Assembly (NCBI GenBank): GCA_964609155.1
Contig: CAZSRF010000037.1
Location: 1-21,712 of the forward strand
DNA: 21,712 bases
Direction of reading: 5' to 3'
Origin: JAGOUU01 sp964609155
Lineage (GTDB): Bacteria; Pseudomonadota; Gammaproteobacteria; JAGOUU01
Shown: positions 7,506-15,704 of the stretch, one piece after another
Layout of the letters: every line of letters begins with the position of its first letter
How positions within the stretch are numbered: the first letter of the stretch is position 1
Position numbers and translations under genes: made by a program
The notes under the pieces: generated by a model
What the model was told of the DNA's origin: nothing
The model's input: the letters and a program-made list of their open reading frames with translations, nothing else
The model's database searches: none

Positions 7506-9809
7506 ATGCCAACTTTTATTAGAGAAAATTGTTTTAAACTACCAACAAGGCCAGCTTCTATAGTTGTCGGTGATTTGCCAGAAGATTGGTTGAGAAGACT
7601 CATCAATCAGCTTGTTGAAGAAACACGCCGAGACAGAGTTTATGATTATTATGATGCTCAAATTGGTACATCATCAACATATGCAAACAAAGCTAGGTTG
7701 ATTGAAATCTTAACCAGTGTCTACCATCTTGTAGTAAATACTGAAACTGCTGTCTCACGCAAAGAGCAAATACTTTTCAGCCTACCCAGAGAAGATGGCG
7801 AATTACACTGCACGCCAGGATTTCACAATAGACTGGAACAAGTATATTTACTAATAATATCCCCATCTCCAACCAGCCTAGATGAATTAACAGCACAACT
7901 TAGACATGACATCGTTGATAAAGCTGCACGAACACGTACTAGTGATATCCACGCTATCAATGACTACTTTCGAGAAGCTCACTTGTATGGTGTACTTGAA
8001 ATCAATGCTAACGACCCCCACAGAGGATATATTGACAGGAATATTATGCAACAAGATTTAGGCATAGCTTTCAAGTCAGATTACACTTTTTTTAAAATAG
8101 TTAATTACGGCATAAACCGAATTAGGGGTGAGCTTGAAAAATTTGGCTACACCGGATCAAGAACTACTGATAGAGCCTATGAGGGAGAAACCATTAACCC
8201 AGTTATGGATTACCTGCACCTATTTTTTAAAGAAATAGAGGCTGGAGATATATTTTTGATGGATGAAAGTTATTCATACACCTTAGACATTAATTGGGCT
8301 TTTATTACAAAATGTTTTATTGAAGAATTGATTAAAGCTAATTATTTCGCTTTGTCACCTTCAGAACTCAGAGCTACAGAAACATTTAGAATTATTTTAA
8401 CTTCTGATCCGACTAATCCCGTTACCCCTGAAACAGCAATAAAACTAGTAGAAGGTTTTGCGCTATTGCACTACCCTCGCCCCACCCCCAATGATCATAT
8501 GCGCGATCTTTTTGATTTAATTATTACTACATTACCTGCTGCACACAAAACAACGCTTATTAATGAATTAATAGAAAGACTCTCATTATCTATAGCAGAT
8601 ATTGCTTTATTACTAGAAAAGTATAGCCTAGAGCAAAGATCAGACATAATAGCTTGTATTAACCATCATGCTCTCATAGGCCCAGGTAATTACATAACAT
8701 TATTAGAAGAAATAAGAAACCAGTCTAATGACTATCAACAAGCATATTTTGAACTATTAGTGAAAAAACAAAATAGATTACTACATTCAGCTACTAATCT
8801 AATTGATATGTGCAAGTCTGTAATAAACCCAGATCTCATAAGTAAATTATTTGCTCAACTGTTTAGCACTGATATCGTTTTCAAGCGATTAACAAAAGAT
8901 GAGCTAAATTATTTTCTAACTCAAGGCACAGAAAAACAAAAGGCTCTTATTGCAGCATTGGTTAAACAACCACTGTTCAGAAAAAAAATATTCCCTTCAC
9001 CAGAGGAGTTGACAGACAAGCTTAATTATTACACTCTTGATTCTTTATTTAGAGGAAACTCACCGGCTAGGCATCTAATTTATTTAGATTTACTTGATCA
9101 GGAAACCATAAAAGATATTTATAAGCACCCCTCACCCCCATCTTTTTTAGCGCTAGGTTGGGTTCTTAATGCTTTGGGTAAAAAAACTGAAGCAACAACT
9201 AAATTCATCGAGTTATATGGCATTGATAACTGCTTGTTGCATTGCAATGGTGGCCGTGACTTACCAAATGTGCTTCAACTTGCTTCTTATCTTTCAGAAG
9301 ATCTGCAGCTTGAATTATCAAAAAAACTAACTAACAAAAAGTCTCCCTTCTCTGTCTATGAGTTATCCAGCATAAATAGGCTAGATGCAGAGGAAACAAG
9401 ACGAGAAGGTTTATATTTCTTAAGAAAAGATTTACCCAAAATCCTTCGTCGCCCCCAAGATCTTTCATATTTTTTACGCGATGCTGCAAACCTTAAAAGA
9501 ACTTACGAGGATAGCACTCTTAAAGAAATAATTAAAATTAAAAAAATAGAATTACAAAACTCTTTCACAATCTGTATTATTATCGGCATTGTTGGTACCG
9601 GTATCTGCGCAGCAGCGTATTGGTTACCTGTTTTAGGGCTAATCGTAGTCAATCCTATTACACTGTCTTTAGCATTAGTCGGTTGTCTAGGCTCATTTAT
9701 AATTCCGCTAACTGTTATAGATCACTACTGGAGAGATCAAAAATCAATTAAAGATATCACAACGTATGAAGAAAAAGTTATAGCTAAACACGAGTCCCCT
9801 AAGATATAA
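7506..9809 (+). CDS. Unrecognised 767-residue protein with two C-terminal membrane segments
   Basis: I do not recognise this protein. The ATG is preceded by AGGAAG at good spacing (ccacAGGAAGttattATG), which supports the start. There is no signal peptide. Residues 1 to about 680 look soluble and mainly helical, rich in Leu/Ile with scattered charged residues. A short LHCTPGFHNRL segment lies at residues 101-111. A strongly hydrophobic stretch at about 687-741 forms two predicted transmembrane helices (about 687-710 and 716-737) with a short Pro/Asn turn. A charged 26-residue tail follows, with a YEEK cluster and a Ser-Pro-Lys-Ile end. A large soluble body with a C-terminal hairpin anchor is seen in some translocated effectors of intracellular bacteria, but nothing here proves export. 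It stands alone between sucA and purB. It is clearly a real gene given its length and ribosome-binding site. Confidence 0.85.
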   Translation: MPTFIRENCFKLPTRPASIVVGDLPEDWLRRLINQLVEETRRDRVYDYYDAQIGTSSTYANKARLIEILTSVYHLVVNTETAVSRKEQILFSLPREDGELHCTPGFHNRLEQVYLLIISPSPTSLDELTAQLRHDIVDKAARTRTSDIHAINDYFREAHLYGVLEINANDPHRGYIDRNIMQQDLGIAFKSDYTFFKIVNYGINRIRGELEKFGYTGSRTTDRAYEGETINPVMDYLHLFFKEIEAGDIFLMDESYSYTLDINWAFITKCFIEELIKANYFALSPSELRATETFRIILTSDPTNPVTPETAIKLVEGFALLHYPRPTPNDHMRDLFDLIITTLPAAHKTTLINELIERLSLSIADIALLLEKYSLEQRSDIIACINHHALIGPGNYITLLEEIRNQSNDYQQAYFELLVKKQNRLLHSATNLIDMCKSVINPDLISKLFAQLFSTDIVFKRLTKDELNYFLTQGTEKQKALIAALVKQPLFRKKIFPSPEELTDKLNYYTLDSLFRGNSPARHLIYLDLLDQETIKDIYKHPSPPSFLALGWVLNALGKKTEATTKFIELYGIDNCLLHCNGGRDLPNVLQLASYLSEDLQLELSKKLTNKKSPFSVYELSSINRLDAEETRREGLYFLRKDLPKILRRPQDLSYFLRDAANLKRTYEDSTLKEIIKIKKIELQNSFTICIIIGIVGTGICAAAYWLPVLGLIVVNPITLSLALVGCLGSFIIPLTVIDHYWRDQKSIKDITTYEEKVIAKHESPKI

Positions 9810-9819
9810 TGGATATCAT

Positions 9820-9949
9820 CAGGACTTACCCAAAAAGATTGTCATACCGGCCATTGTCATACCGGCCGAAGAGTCGGTATCGTATCTGTTCATGTGGTAT
9901 TGTCATCTCGGTCAAGGCCAGTGAAACTGGGCGCAGACTGGGATGACAA
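9820..9949. repeat. Dispersed repeat fragment related to the 15520-15641 element
   Basis: It starts with CAGGACTTACCCAAAAAG, nearly the same as the left end of the element at 15520. The shared interior follows (ttgtcataccggcc, then gaagagtcggtatc). TTGTCATACCGGCC occurs twice in tandem (9839-9852 and 9854-9867). The right part is its own hairpin: TTGTCATCTCGGTC (9900-9913) pairs with GACTGGGATGACAA (9936-9949) at 12 of 14 positions, with an inner stem CCAGT/ACTGG (9918-9922 and 9926-9930). I could not find the matching right terminal repeat or a target duplication, so this copy looks rearranged or truncated. Confidence 0.65.
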
Positions 9950-10038
9950 AATTCAAGATCAGGTGAACACTTACCAGTAAAAAGGATAATAACTCATTTC
10001 GAATTATCTCGTTGAAATATTAGGATACATACACATAT

Positions 10039-11412
10039 ATGGAATTGGATAACTTAACCGCTCTTTCTCCCTTAGATGGCCGCTACTTTACCAAAACTAG
10101 CAGTTTAAGAGATTGGTTTAGTGAATACGGTCTAATTAAAGCAAGACTAGAAATAGAAGTTCGCTGGCTTATTTTTTTGTCTAATGAACCAACCATCAAA
10201 GAAGTTCCTCCCTTATCCAAGACAGATAAAACCTTTTTGGAACAACTTTATCAAAATTTTACTCTTAATGACGCCAATCGTATTAAAACCATAGAAAAAA
10301 CAACTAATCACGATTTAAAAGCTGTAGAATATTTTATTAAAGAAAATCTAGAAAAACAGCAAAAATTCCAACCCTATATTAGTTTTATCCATTTTGGATG
10401 TACCTCAGAGGACATAAATAATTTATCCTATGGCATTTTACTTAATCAAGGTCGGAGTAAAATCTTAGTTCCTAGTGTAGCAAATATTTACAATAAATTA
10501 ATTACTCTAGCAAAAGATACTAGCGGTTCTGCCATGCTATCACGTACCCATGGCCAAAGTGCAACACCCACAACCATGGGTAAAGAGCTTATTAACTTTG
10601 CTTATAGACTTAAAAATATTAAACATAAATTTAATTATATAAAGTTACATGGCAAATTTAATGGCGCTGTGGGAAACTACAACGCCCACCATATTGCTTA
10701 TCCTGAAATTAATTGGCCAAAGTTGGCTCAGAACTTTGTTACAGAACTTGGACTTGATTTCAACCCTTACACTACGCAAATTAATCCCCATGATGATATA
10801 GCTGAGTTCTGCCATGAATTGCTAAGACTCAATAATGTTCTGCTAGACTTAGTCAGAGACATATGGAGTTACATCTCGTTAGGTTACTTTAAGCAAAAAT
10901 TGAATCCTAATGAAATAGGTTCATCTACCATGCCACATAAAGTTAATCCTATTGACTTCGAGAATGCCGAAGGCAACTTAGGTTTAGCTAATAGTCTATT
11001 AAACTTCTTCTGCAATAAATTACCTATTTCACGTTTGCAACGCGATCTTTCTGATTCAACCGTACTAAGAAATTTAGGCCCTGCTTTTGGCTATTGTTTA
11101 ATTGCGTATCAAAGTATATTAACTGGTTTAGATAAACTTACAGTAAACAATGCATTATTACGATTAGAATTAAACAACCACTGGGAGGTATTAGCTGAGC
11201 CTGTACAGACAGTTATGCGACGGTACGGCATATTAGATGCCTACGAACAGCTTAAAGATTTAACACGTGGTGAACCATTAAATCAAGCTTTATTACACGA
11301 ATTTATCAACAGTCAACCATTAGCAAAAGATATTAAAGATAGCTTAAAAAAGCTTACACCTGCAGATTACATAGGCTATGCGTGTGTTTTGGTCGATGAA
11401 TATACATCCTAA
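10039..11412 (+). CDS. purB: Adenylosuccinate lyase
   Basis: Catalyses two fumarate-releasing steps of purine synthesis: SAICAR to AICAR, and adenylosuccinate to AMP. At 457 residues it matches the gammaproteobacterial form (about 456). The N-terminus MELDNLTALSPLDGRY is diagnostic and fixes the start. Fumarase/lyase superfamily motifs are present: TSEDINN (122-128), the catalytic-histidine region SRTHGQSATPTT (168-179) and the signature SSTMPHKVNP (295-304) on the flexible catalytic loop. It stands alone on the plus strand, with a repeat fragment upstream, and ends 19 bases from the stop of the convergent 247-residue gene. Confidence 0.98.
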   Translation: MELDNLTALSPLDGRYFTKTSSLRDWFSEYGLIKARLEIEVRWLIFLSNEPTIKEVPPLSKTDKTFLEQLYQNFTLNDANRIKTIEKTTNHDLKAVEYFIKENLEKQQKFQPYISFIHFGCTSEDINNLSYGILLNQGRSKILVPSVANIYNKLITLAKDTSGSAMLSRTHGQSATPTTMGKELINFAYRLKNIKHKFNYIKLHGKFNGAVGNYNAHHIAYPEINWPKLAQNFVTELGLDFNPYTTQINPHDDIAEFCHELLRLNNVLLDLVRDIWSYISLGYFKQKLNPNEIGSSTMPHKVNPIDFENAEGNLGLANSLLNFFCNKLPISRLQRDLSDSTVLRNLGPAFGYCLIAYQSILTGLDKLTVNNALLRLELNNHWEVLAEPVQTVMRRYGILDAYEQLKDLTRGEPLNQALLHEFINSQPLAKDIKDSLKKLTPADYIGYACVLVDEYTS

Positions 11413-11431
11413 AATAATAAAAACTAGTGGC

Positions 11432-12175
11432 TTACTCTGACTTAATCAGCTGTTCGCATGTACGATAAAAAACAGATATGTCTCCATTAAAACCGGGCAT
11501 TAAGGCCTTGAGCGCTCCATTCATAACAATGTTTTCTACTTCCATTCTTTGCTTTTTTGACTCTAACCTGCTGTCACGATAAATAAGATCAAAATGCTGC
11601 ATGTCAACATATTCTAAAACTACATCGTACCCCATGCCTTTTAATATTGCAGCTTTATATTTTAGATAATGCTCAAGCAAAAAGCTCGAAGACTCAATTA
11701 TCTCACTACCAGAAACGTACAGACCTTCAACTAATTGACTGATATCATTTAATTCTTGTTTAATTTTAAGATATTCCGTTTGCGCTTTATCAAATTCCTT
11801 ACGATTATAAACTTCATTAAAAAATTCTTCTAATAAAGTTCTAGCTTGTTTTTCCGACATACTATCAGACACAATATTCTTTGTTAATAGCTCATTGTTA
11901 ATAGAACTTAATAGCTTAGTTATTTTTGGTGCTAATATATTAAAAAAAACTTCAACATTGCTTGAGCCAGCAAAATTTTGCCAAATTTCACTCACCAAAT
12001 AGCTTGCAAATGCCCTAAAATTGTCAATGACAATCTCTCTAGTATATTTACTGTAATTAAAAAAACTTTCTGTTTCTATCAACGTATTAATATACTTATC
12101 GATAAATACCCTTTGCGATTTAGAAAAGGTTTCATTGACCTGCAAACTTGCATTCTTTAAATCTAACTTGGCCAC
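11432..12175 (-). CDS. Unrecognised helical 247-residue protein downstream of kdsA
   Basis: I do not recognise the family. The start is a GTG (12175-12173) supported by AGGGAC about six bases upstream. The protein is soluble-looking, with no signal peptide or membrane segment. Its composition (Leu, Glu, Lys, Asn, Ser) predicts a mostly helical fold. A likely coiled-coil region lies at about residues 125-155 (NEVYNRKEFDKAQTEYLK and onward). It starts 32 bases after the stop of kdsA on the same strand, so co-transcription with kdsA is likely. That spacing alone does not say that it acts in lipopolysaccharide synthesis. Confidence 0.8.
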   Translation of the reverse strand: MAKLDLKNASLQVNETFSKSQRVFIDKYINTLIETESFFNYSKYTREIVIDNFRAFASYLVSEIWQNFAGSSNVEVFFNILAPKITKLLSSINNELLTKNIVSDSMSEKQARTLLEEFFNEVYNRKEFDKAQTEYLKIKQELNDISQLVEGLYVSGSEIIESSSFLLEHYLKYKAAILKGMGYDVVLEYVDMQHFDLIYRDSRLESKKQRMEVENIVMNGALKALMPGFNGDISVFYRTCEQLIKSE

Positions 12176-12207
12176 AATATGTCCCTATATTGATCTTAAT
12201 TAAATAA

Positions 12208-13065
12208 TTATTTAATTTTTATATCAGGCATTGATTTGATCAACTCATCTAATTGTTTGATCTGATATAAAAAACTCTTTAAATGCATTAAAGGCAAAGC
12301 ACATGGCCCATCACATAAAGCTTTCTCAGGTTCTGGGTGAGCTTCTAAAAATAAGCCCGCCAATTTTTGAGCCATAGCAGATTTGGCTAAATCTAAAGCA
12401 AACTGCCGACGCCCTCCAGCTGATATCCCTTGGCCACCGGGAAATTGTAAAGCATGTGTTACATCAAAAATTACTGGATTACCCCATTGCTTAAGTATAG
12501 GAAACCCTAGCATATCTACAACTAAATTATTATAACCAAAACTAGTCCCACGCTCACAAAGAATGACGTTATCATTACCAGCCTGCTCGCATTTATGGAT
12601 AATATTTCCCATCTCTTGGGGAGACAAGAATTGTGCTTTCTTAATGTTTATCACTTTCCCTGCCCTAGAGACTGATTCAACTAAATCAGTTTGCCGAGAT
12701 AAGAAAGCTGGCACTTGAATAACATCTACAACTTCTGCAACTGCTTTGACTTGCTCTATTTCATGAACGTCTGTAATAATAGGCACTTTGAATTCTTGCT
12801 TGATGCTCTCAAGTATTTTTAATCCTTTTTCTAATCCAGGTCCTCTAAAAGAATTCAAAGACGAACGGTTAGCTTTATCAAAAGATGCCTTAAATACAAA
12901 AGGAATGTTTAACTCAGTTACTACACTAATAAATTTATCACAAGTATTAAACGCCAATTCTTTTGACTCTAGAACATTTAAGCCGCCAAATAAAACAAAA
13001 GGTAGATCGTTGCTTACGCTCAGCTCACTAATCTTAATCAATTTACTATTTATTTCTGTCTGCAT
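12208..13065 (-). CDS. kdsA: 3-deoxy-8-phosphooctulonate synthase (KDO-8-phosphate synthase)
   Basis: Condenses phosphoenolpyruvate with arabinose 5-phosphate to KDO-8-phosphate, the precursor of the inner-core sugar of lipopolysaccharide. The 285 residues match the usual length of about 284. Family landmarks on the TIM barrel are FKASFDKANRSS (58-69), TDVHE (98-102), INIKKAQFLSP (139-149), ERGTSFGYNNLVVDM (171-185) and DVTHALQFPG (201-210). EAHPEP (241-246) is also present. In the early strand the usual CVIE-like sequence is replaced by VLFGGLNVLES. The gene is probably the first of a two-gene unit with the 247-residue gene. Confidence 0.98.
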   Translation of the reverse strand: MQTEINSKLIKISELSVSNDLPFVLFGGLNVLESKELAFNTCDKFISVVTELNIPFVFKASFDKANRSSLNSFRGPGLEKGLKILESIKQEFKVPIITDVHEIEQVKAVAEVVDVIQVPAFLSRQTDLVESVSRAGKVINIKKAQFLSPQEMGNIIHKCEQAGNDNVILCERGTSFGYNNLVVDMLGFPILKQWGNPVIFDVTHALQFPGGQGISAGGRRQFALDLAKSAMAQKLAGLFLEAHPEPEKALCDGPCALPLMHLKSFLYQIKQLDELIKSMPDIKIK

Positions 13066-13089
13066 TCTACTTTATACCGATACTAAAAT

Positions 13090-13275
13090 TTGATTTTCAT
13101 TGTACCATGCAATCTAGACTCTAAAAAATATTATTATAAAAAATTTGAAAACCCAATATTATCCACAGCTTTCTATGCATTAGAGTTGCCCACAAATATT
13201 GTTGATAAAGCTGTTAATAGTCTGGTAAAAAAACCACAACTCTATGAAAAATACCAAGGCTTATCAATTGTATAA
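13090..13275 (+). pseudogene. Possible small or remnant reading frame, 61 codons
   Basis: This short open frame has only a TTG as a possible start, no in-frame ATG and no ribosome-binding site. The part from about 13145 on reads like protein (ILSTAFYALELPTNIVDKAV, then charged residues) and could be the tail of a decayed gene. I do not recognise it. It may equally be chance in AT-rich DNA. Confidence 0.2.
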
Positions 13276-13419
13276 AAATTGAACAAAAATAATTTCCTTG
13301 TTTTTCAATAAGTTACAACGAGAAAGAAAATCAATAAGTTACTACAAGACCACAACAAACTTATCTTGCTTTTTATTATCTATTGTGCAAAAGACACAGC
13401 ACGAACTTATTAATTAAGA

Positions 13420-13425
13420 TATAAT
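13420..13425 (+). promoter_or_regulatory. TATAAT -10 box upstream of lpxH
   Basis: A perfect TATAAT lies 41 bases before the lpxH ATG. No good -35 hexamer is found 16-18 bases upstream, so the call rests on the -10 alone. Confidence 0.4.
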
Positions 13426-13466
13426 AGTCCGTAAGGCTTCTTATACAAAAATATTTGAAAATATTA

Positions 13467-14231
13467 ATGACCGCACTTTTCATCTCAGATCTTCATTTAT
13501 CTCCTCATGAGCCGGAAATAAATCAGTTATTTTTTAGATTTATTGATCTCTGTGAACAAAAGCAAATAAAAAGCTTATATATTTTAGGTGACTTTTTTAA
13601 TTATTGGATAGGTAATGATAGTCTTCAAGCATGGCATGAGGCTATTATCCATAAACTAAAACATCTTTCTCAGCATTGTAGAATCTATTTCCTGCCTGGA
13701 AATCGAGACTTTTTAGTGGATCAAGAAACCTGCGATATTTTTGGCTTTGAACTTATCAACGATGATTACAAAGTGATTAATATTTACAACAAAAGTCTTA
13801 CCATACTACACGGCGATACTTTATGCACTAAAGATATATCTTACCAATGGTTTCGAAAAATTATTCGAAGTCATTTTATCAAAAAACTTTATTTATTCTT
13901 ACCGTTACAACTTCGACTAAATATAGCAAAAAAAATAAAAAATCGTAGTAACAATAAAAAAATTGCTCTATCAGATCAACACACTCAAGATAATCAAGAT
14001 AAACAGGATAGATATGACGCAGTGGCCGCTGATGTAAAAAAATTATTTCAAATCACTAAAACCTCCATTATGATTCATGGGCACACTCATCGACCGAAAG
14101 TGCATATTTACAACAATCTCGGTAAACAATACAGATATGTACTAGGTGATTGGCATAAAGACAGTACTTATTATCTAGAAGTCTCTTCCCAAGGGATTGA
14201 TCTTAAGTTATTTTCTTCTGAACTAATCTGA
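13467..14231 (+). CDS. lpxH: UDP-2,3-diacylglucosamine hydrolase
   Basis: Cleaves UDP-2,3-diacylglucosamine to lipid X and UMP in lipid A synthesis, as a peripheral inner-membrane metallophosphoesterase. I place the start at the ATG at 13467 rather than the TTG twelve bases upstream, because MTALFISDLHLS aligns with the family N-terminus. This gives 254 residues. All expected metal ligands are visible: Asp8 and His10 (DLH), Asp42 (GDFFNYWIG), Asn79 (GNRDF), His115 (HGDTLC), and His204 and His206 (HGHTHRP). It is slightly longer than the approximately 240-residue enterobacterial enzyme, partly through a polar Gln/Asp-rich insert near residues 170-185. The final nine bases overlap the end of the convergent MFS gene. 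Confidence 0.96.
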   Translation: MTALFISDLHLSPHEPEINQLFFRFIDLCEQKQIKSLYILGDFFNYWIGNDSLQAWHEAIIHKLKHLSQHCRIYFLPGNRDFLVDQETCDIFGFELINDDYKVINIYNKSLTILHGDTLCTKDISYQWFRKIIRSHFIKKLYLFLPLQLRLNIAKKIKNRSNNKKIALSDQHTQDNQDKQDRYDAVAADVKKLFQITKTSIMIHGHTHRPKVHIYNNLGKQYRYVLGDWHKDSTYYLEVSSQGIDLKLFSSELI

Positions 14232-15482
14232 TTTTTTTACTTTAAAACTCATTACACTAGCAAGCAAAAAAAGCACTACCAGAACTAAACAAACTCTTTT
14301 GTAACCAGAGACGGGATAAACAGGTGCCCCATTTACTACTCCTATCACATCACTTAGTGCTACTAAATACCCCATAACTGGTTGTATTACTAAAGCAGAA
14401 GTCATAGTAATTAAATTTATTAACCCCATACACGTCCCACTAAGTTTGGCTGGTACTAAATCATTAGCAATGGTAAAACATAATAAGTAACAACAAGAAA
14501 GTATGCCATTTAAATATAAAATCCCACAAAGCGTGAATAAACTTAATTTTGCACTAAAAATAAGCGCTAGAATTAAAAAAACACTGGCAATCCCACTCCA
14601 AAAAATTAATAGCTCATATCTTTTTATTTTAAGATGCAAATAACCGATAAGTGGACCGCCTGTTGAGATCCCAAAAAAAATACAAGAGATAGCCTGAGTA
14701 CTTTCTTGTAATGATAAGTTATGAAGGCTCATCAAAGCCGGCACCCCCCATAAAGCTGCAAAAGCTGTTACAACAGAGAAGAAACTAAAAGAAATAAGCC
14801 CCAAAATAAGCAGTTGTTTATTGGTAATCAGCGATCTAAAATCCCGTAATACAAGGCTTATATCATGCCTCACGGGAGGGGCGTAAGCGTGCTTAGGAGC
14901 CATTTTTTTTAAATTTGTTACACACATGAGAGCAACAACAAATAAACCAATGCAACCAAAATAAAATAAAACTGTCTGAAATCCAAAAATGGGTAAAAAA
15001 TAACTCACTACATGAGCACAAACAGCAGTTAATAAAAACCCCATCATCTCAGTGAAGCCTATAAATAGTGTCATATGTCTGATAGTAAAATAATTACGTA
15101 AGACTCGCATTGTGCCTATAAAACCAAATGCTGAACCAAAACCACAGATCATTCGGGCTATAACAAAAAAGTATGTATTAGTTGCAAGACCCATCAGTAT
15201 GGCACCAGTCGCACATATCAAACAAGTCATGGGCATAACATATTTAGTGGGGTAGCGATCTAATATCATCCCTGCAGGCAATTGCATTAGTAAATAAATA
15301 TAAAAAAAAGAAGAAACTACATAACTCACACTGATGGCATCTAAACTAAATCTTCCCATTAAATCTGCAGTCATAGGGCCCAAAATAATTTGAGAGCAAA
15401 ATTGAAAACAGGCAAATAAGCTGGCAGCAAACCAGGCTATAAATGCTTGTATACTTATGGAGTCTTTACTAGATTTAAACAC
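14223..15482 (-). CDS. Major facilitator superfamily transporter
   Basis: Inner-membrane secondary transporter of 419 residues with about twelve hydrophobic segments in two halves. The TM2-TM3 loop has a recognisable MFS motif (AGMILDRYPTKYVMP), and TM4-TM5 has the IARMICGFGSAFGF region. A cytoplasmic loop (about 190-215, KKMAPKHAYAPPVRHD) separates the halves. The start is a GTG (15482-15480), required to keep the first membrane helix intact. The substrate cannot be read from sequence. MFS carriers of this type are common in intracellular gammaproteobacteria, and the cystathionine gene pair upstream on the same strand makes a sulfur amino acid possible but unproven. An inverted-repeat element lies 38 bases upstream and may have altered its promoter. 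The 3' end overlaps lpxH tail to tail by nine bases. Confidence 0.9.
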   Translation of the reverse strand: MFKSSKDSISIQAFIAWFAASLFACFQFCSQIILGPMTADLMGRFSLDAISVSYVVSSFFYIYLLMQLPAGMILDRYPTKYVMPMTCLICATGAILMGLATNTYFFVIARMICGFGSAFGFIGTMRVLRNYFTIRHMTLFIGFTEMMGFLLTAVCAHVVSYFLPIFGFQTVLFYFGCIGLFVVALMCVTNLKKMAPKHAYAPPVRHDISLVLRDFRSLITNKQLLILGLISFSFFSVVTAFAALWGVPALMSLHNLSLQESTQAISCIFFGISTGGPLIGYLHLKIKRYELLIFWSGIASVFLILALIFSAKLSLFTLCGILYLNGILSCCYLLCFTIANDLVPAKLSGTCMGLINLITMTSALVIQPVMGYLVALSDVIGVVNGAPVYPVSGYKRVCLVLVVLFLLASVMSFKVKKSD

Positions 15483-15519
15483 GTTCGGTCTCTAATAATT
15501 CGATCAAAATAATCAAGGT

Positions 15520-15641
15520 CAGGACTTACGCAAAAAGCCTGTCACACCAGCCAAAGAGCCGGTATCTTGCAAAAAAGATCTCAGTTCTACGCACTCTGCT
15601 TGACCGAGATGACAACTTACAATCATTTTGCATAAATCCTG
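15520..15641. mobile_element. 122-bp MITE with 16-bp terminal inverted repeats and a 5-bp target duplication
   Basis: The left end CAGGACTTACGCAAAA (15520-15535) is matched in inverted orientation by TTTTGCATAAATCCTG (15626-15641) at 14 of 16 positions. AAGGT occurs immediately outside both ends (15515-15519 and 15642-15646), as expected of a target-site duplication. The element has no coding capacity and must have been moved by a transposase encoded elsewhere. It sits between the cystathionine gamma-lyase gene and the MFS gene. A related fragment lies at 9820-9949. Confidence 0.85.
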
Positions 15642-15704
15642 AAGGTATACACAAAGCCATAGTATAAGTTATTCTAATATTTTTAGCATTATTATTTACC
15701 TAGA

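Larger units (their letters stand above)
13066..13466. other. Intergenic region between kdsA and lpxH
   Basis: This stretch of about 400 bases has no confident gene. It holds a weak open frame at 13090-13275 (listed separately) and a 12-base direct repeat TCAATAAGTTAC at 13305-13316 and 13331-13342, spaced 26 bases start to start. A TATAAT box on the plus strand at 13420-13425 is suitable as a -10 for lpxH, with no clear -35. I see no RNA gene. Confidence 0.5.

Noticed and set aside
9945..9990. A right-hand terminal inverted repeat for the 9820 element
   Set aside because: No sequence close to TTTTGGGTAAGTCCTG is present, and no repeat of the left flank ATCAT follows.
13455..13466. Upstream TTG start for lpxH
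   Set aside because: The ATG at 13467 aligns exactly with the family N-terminus (MTALFISDLHL), and the four extra codons have no ribosome-binding support.
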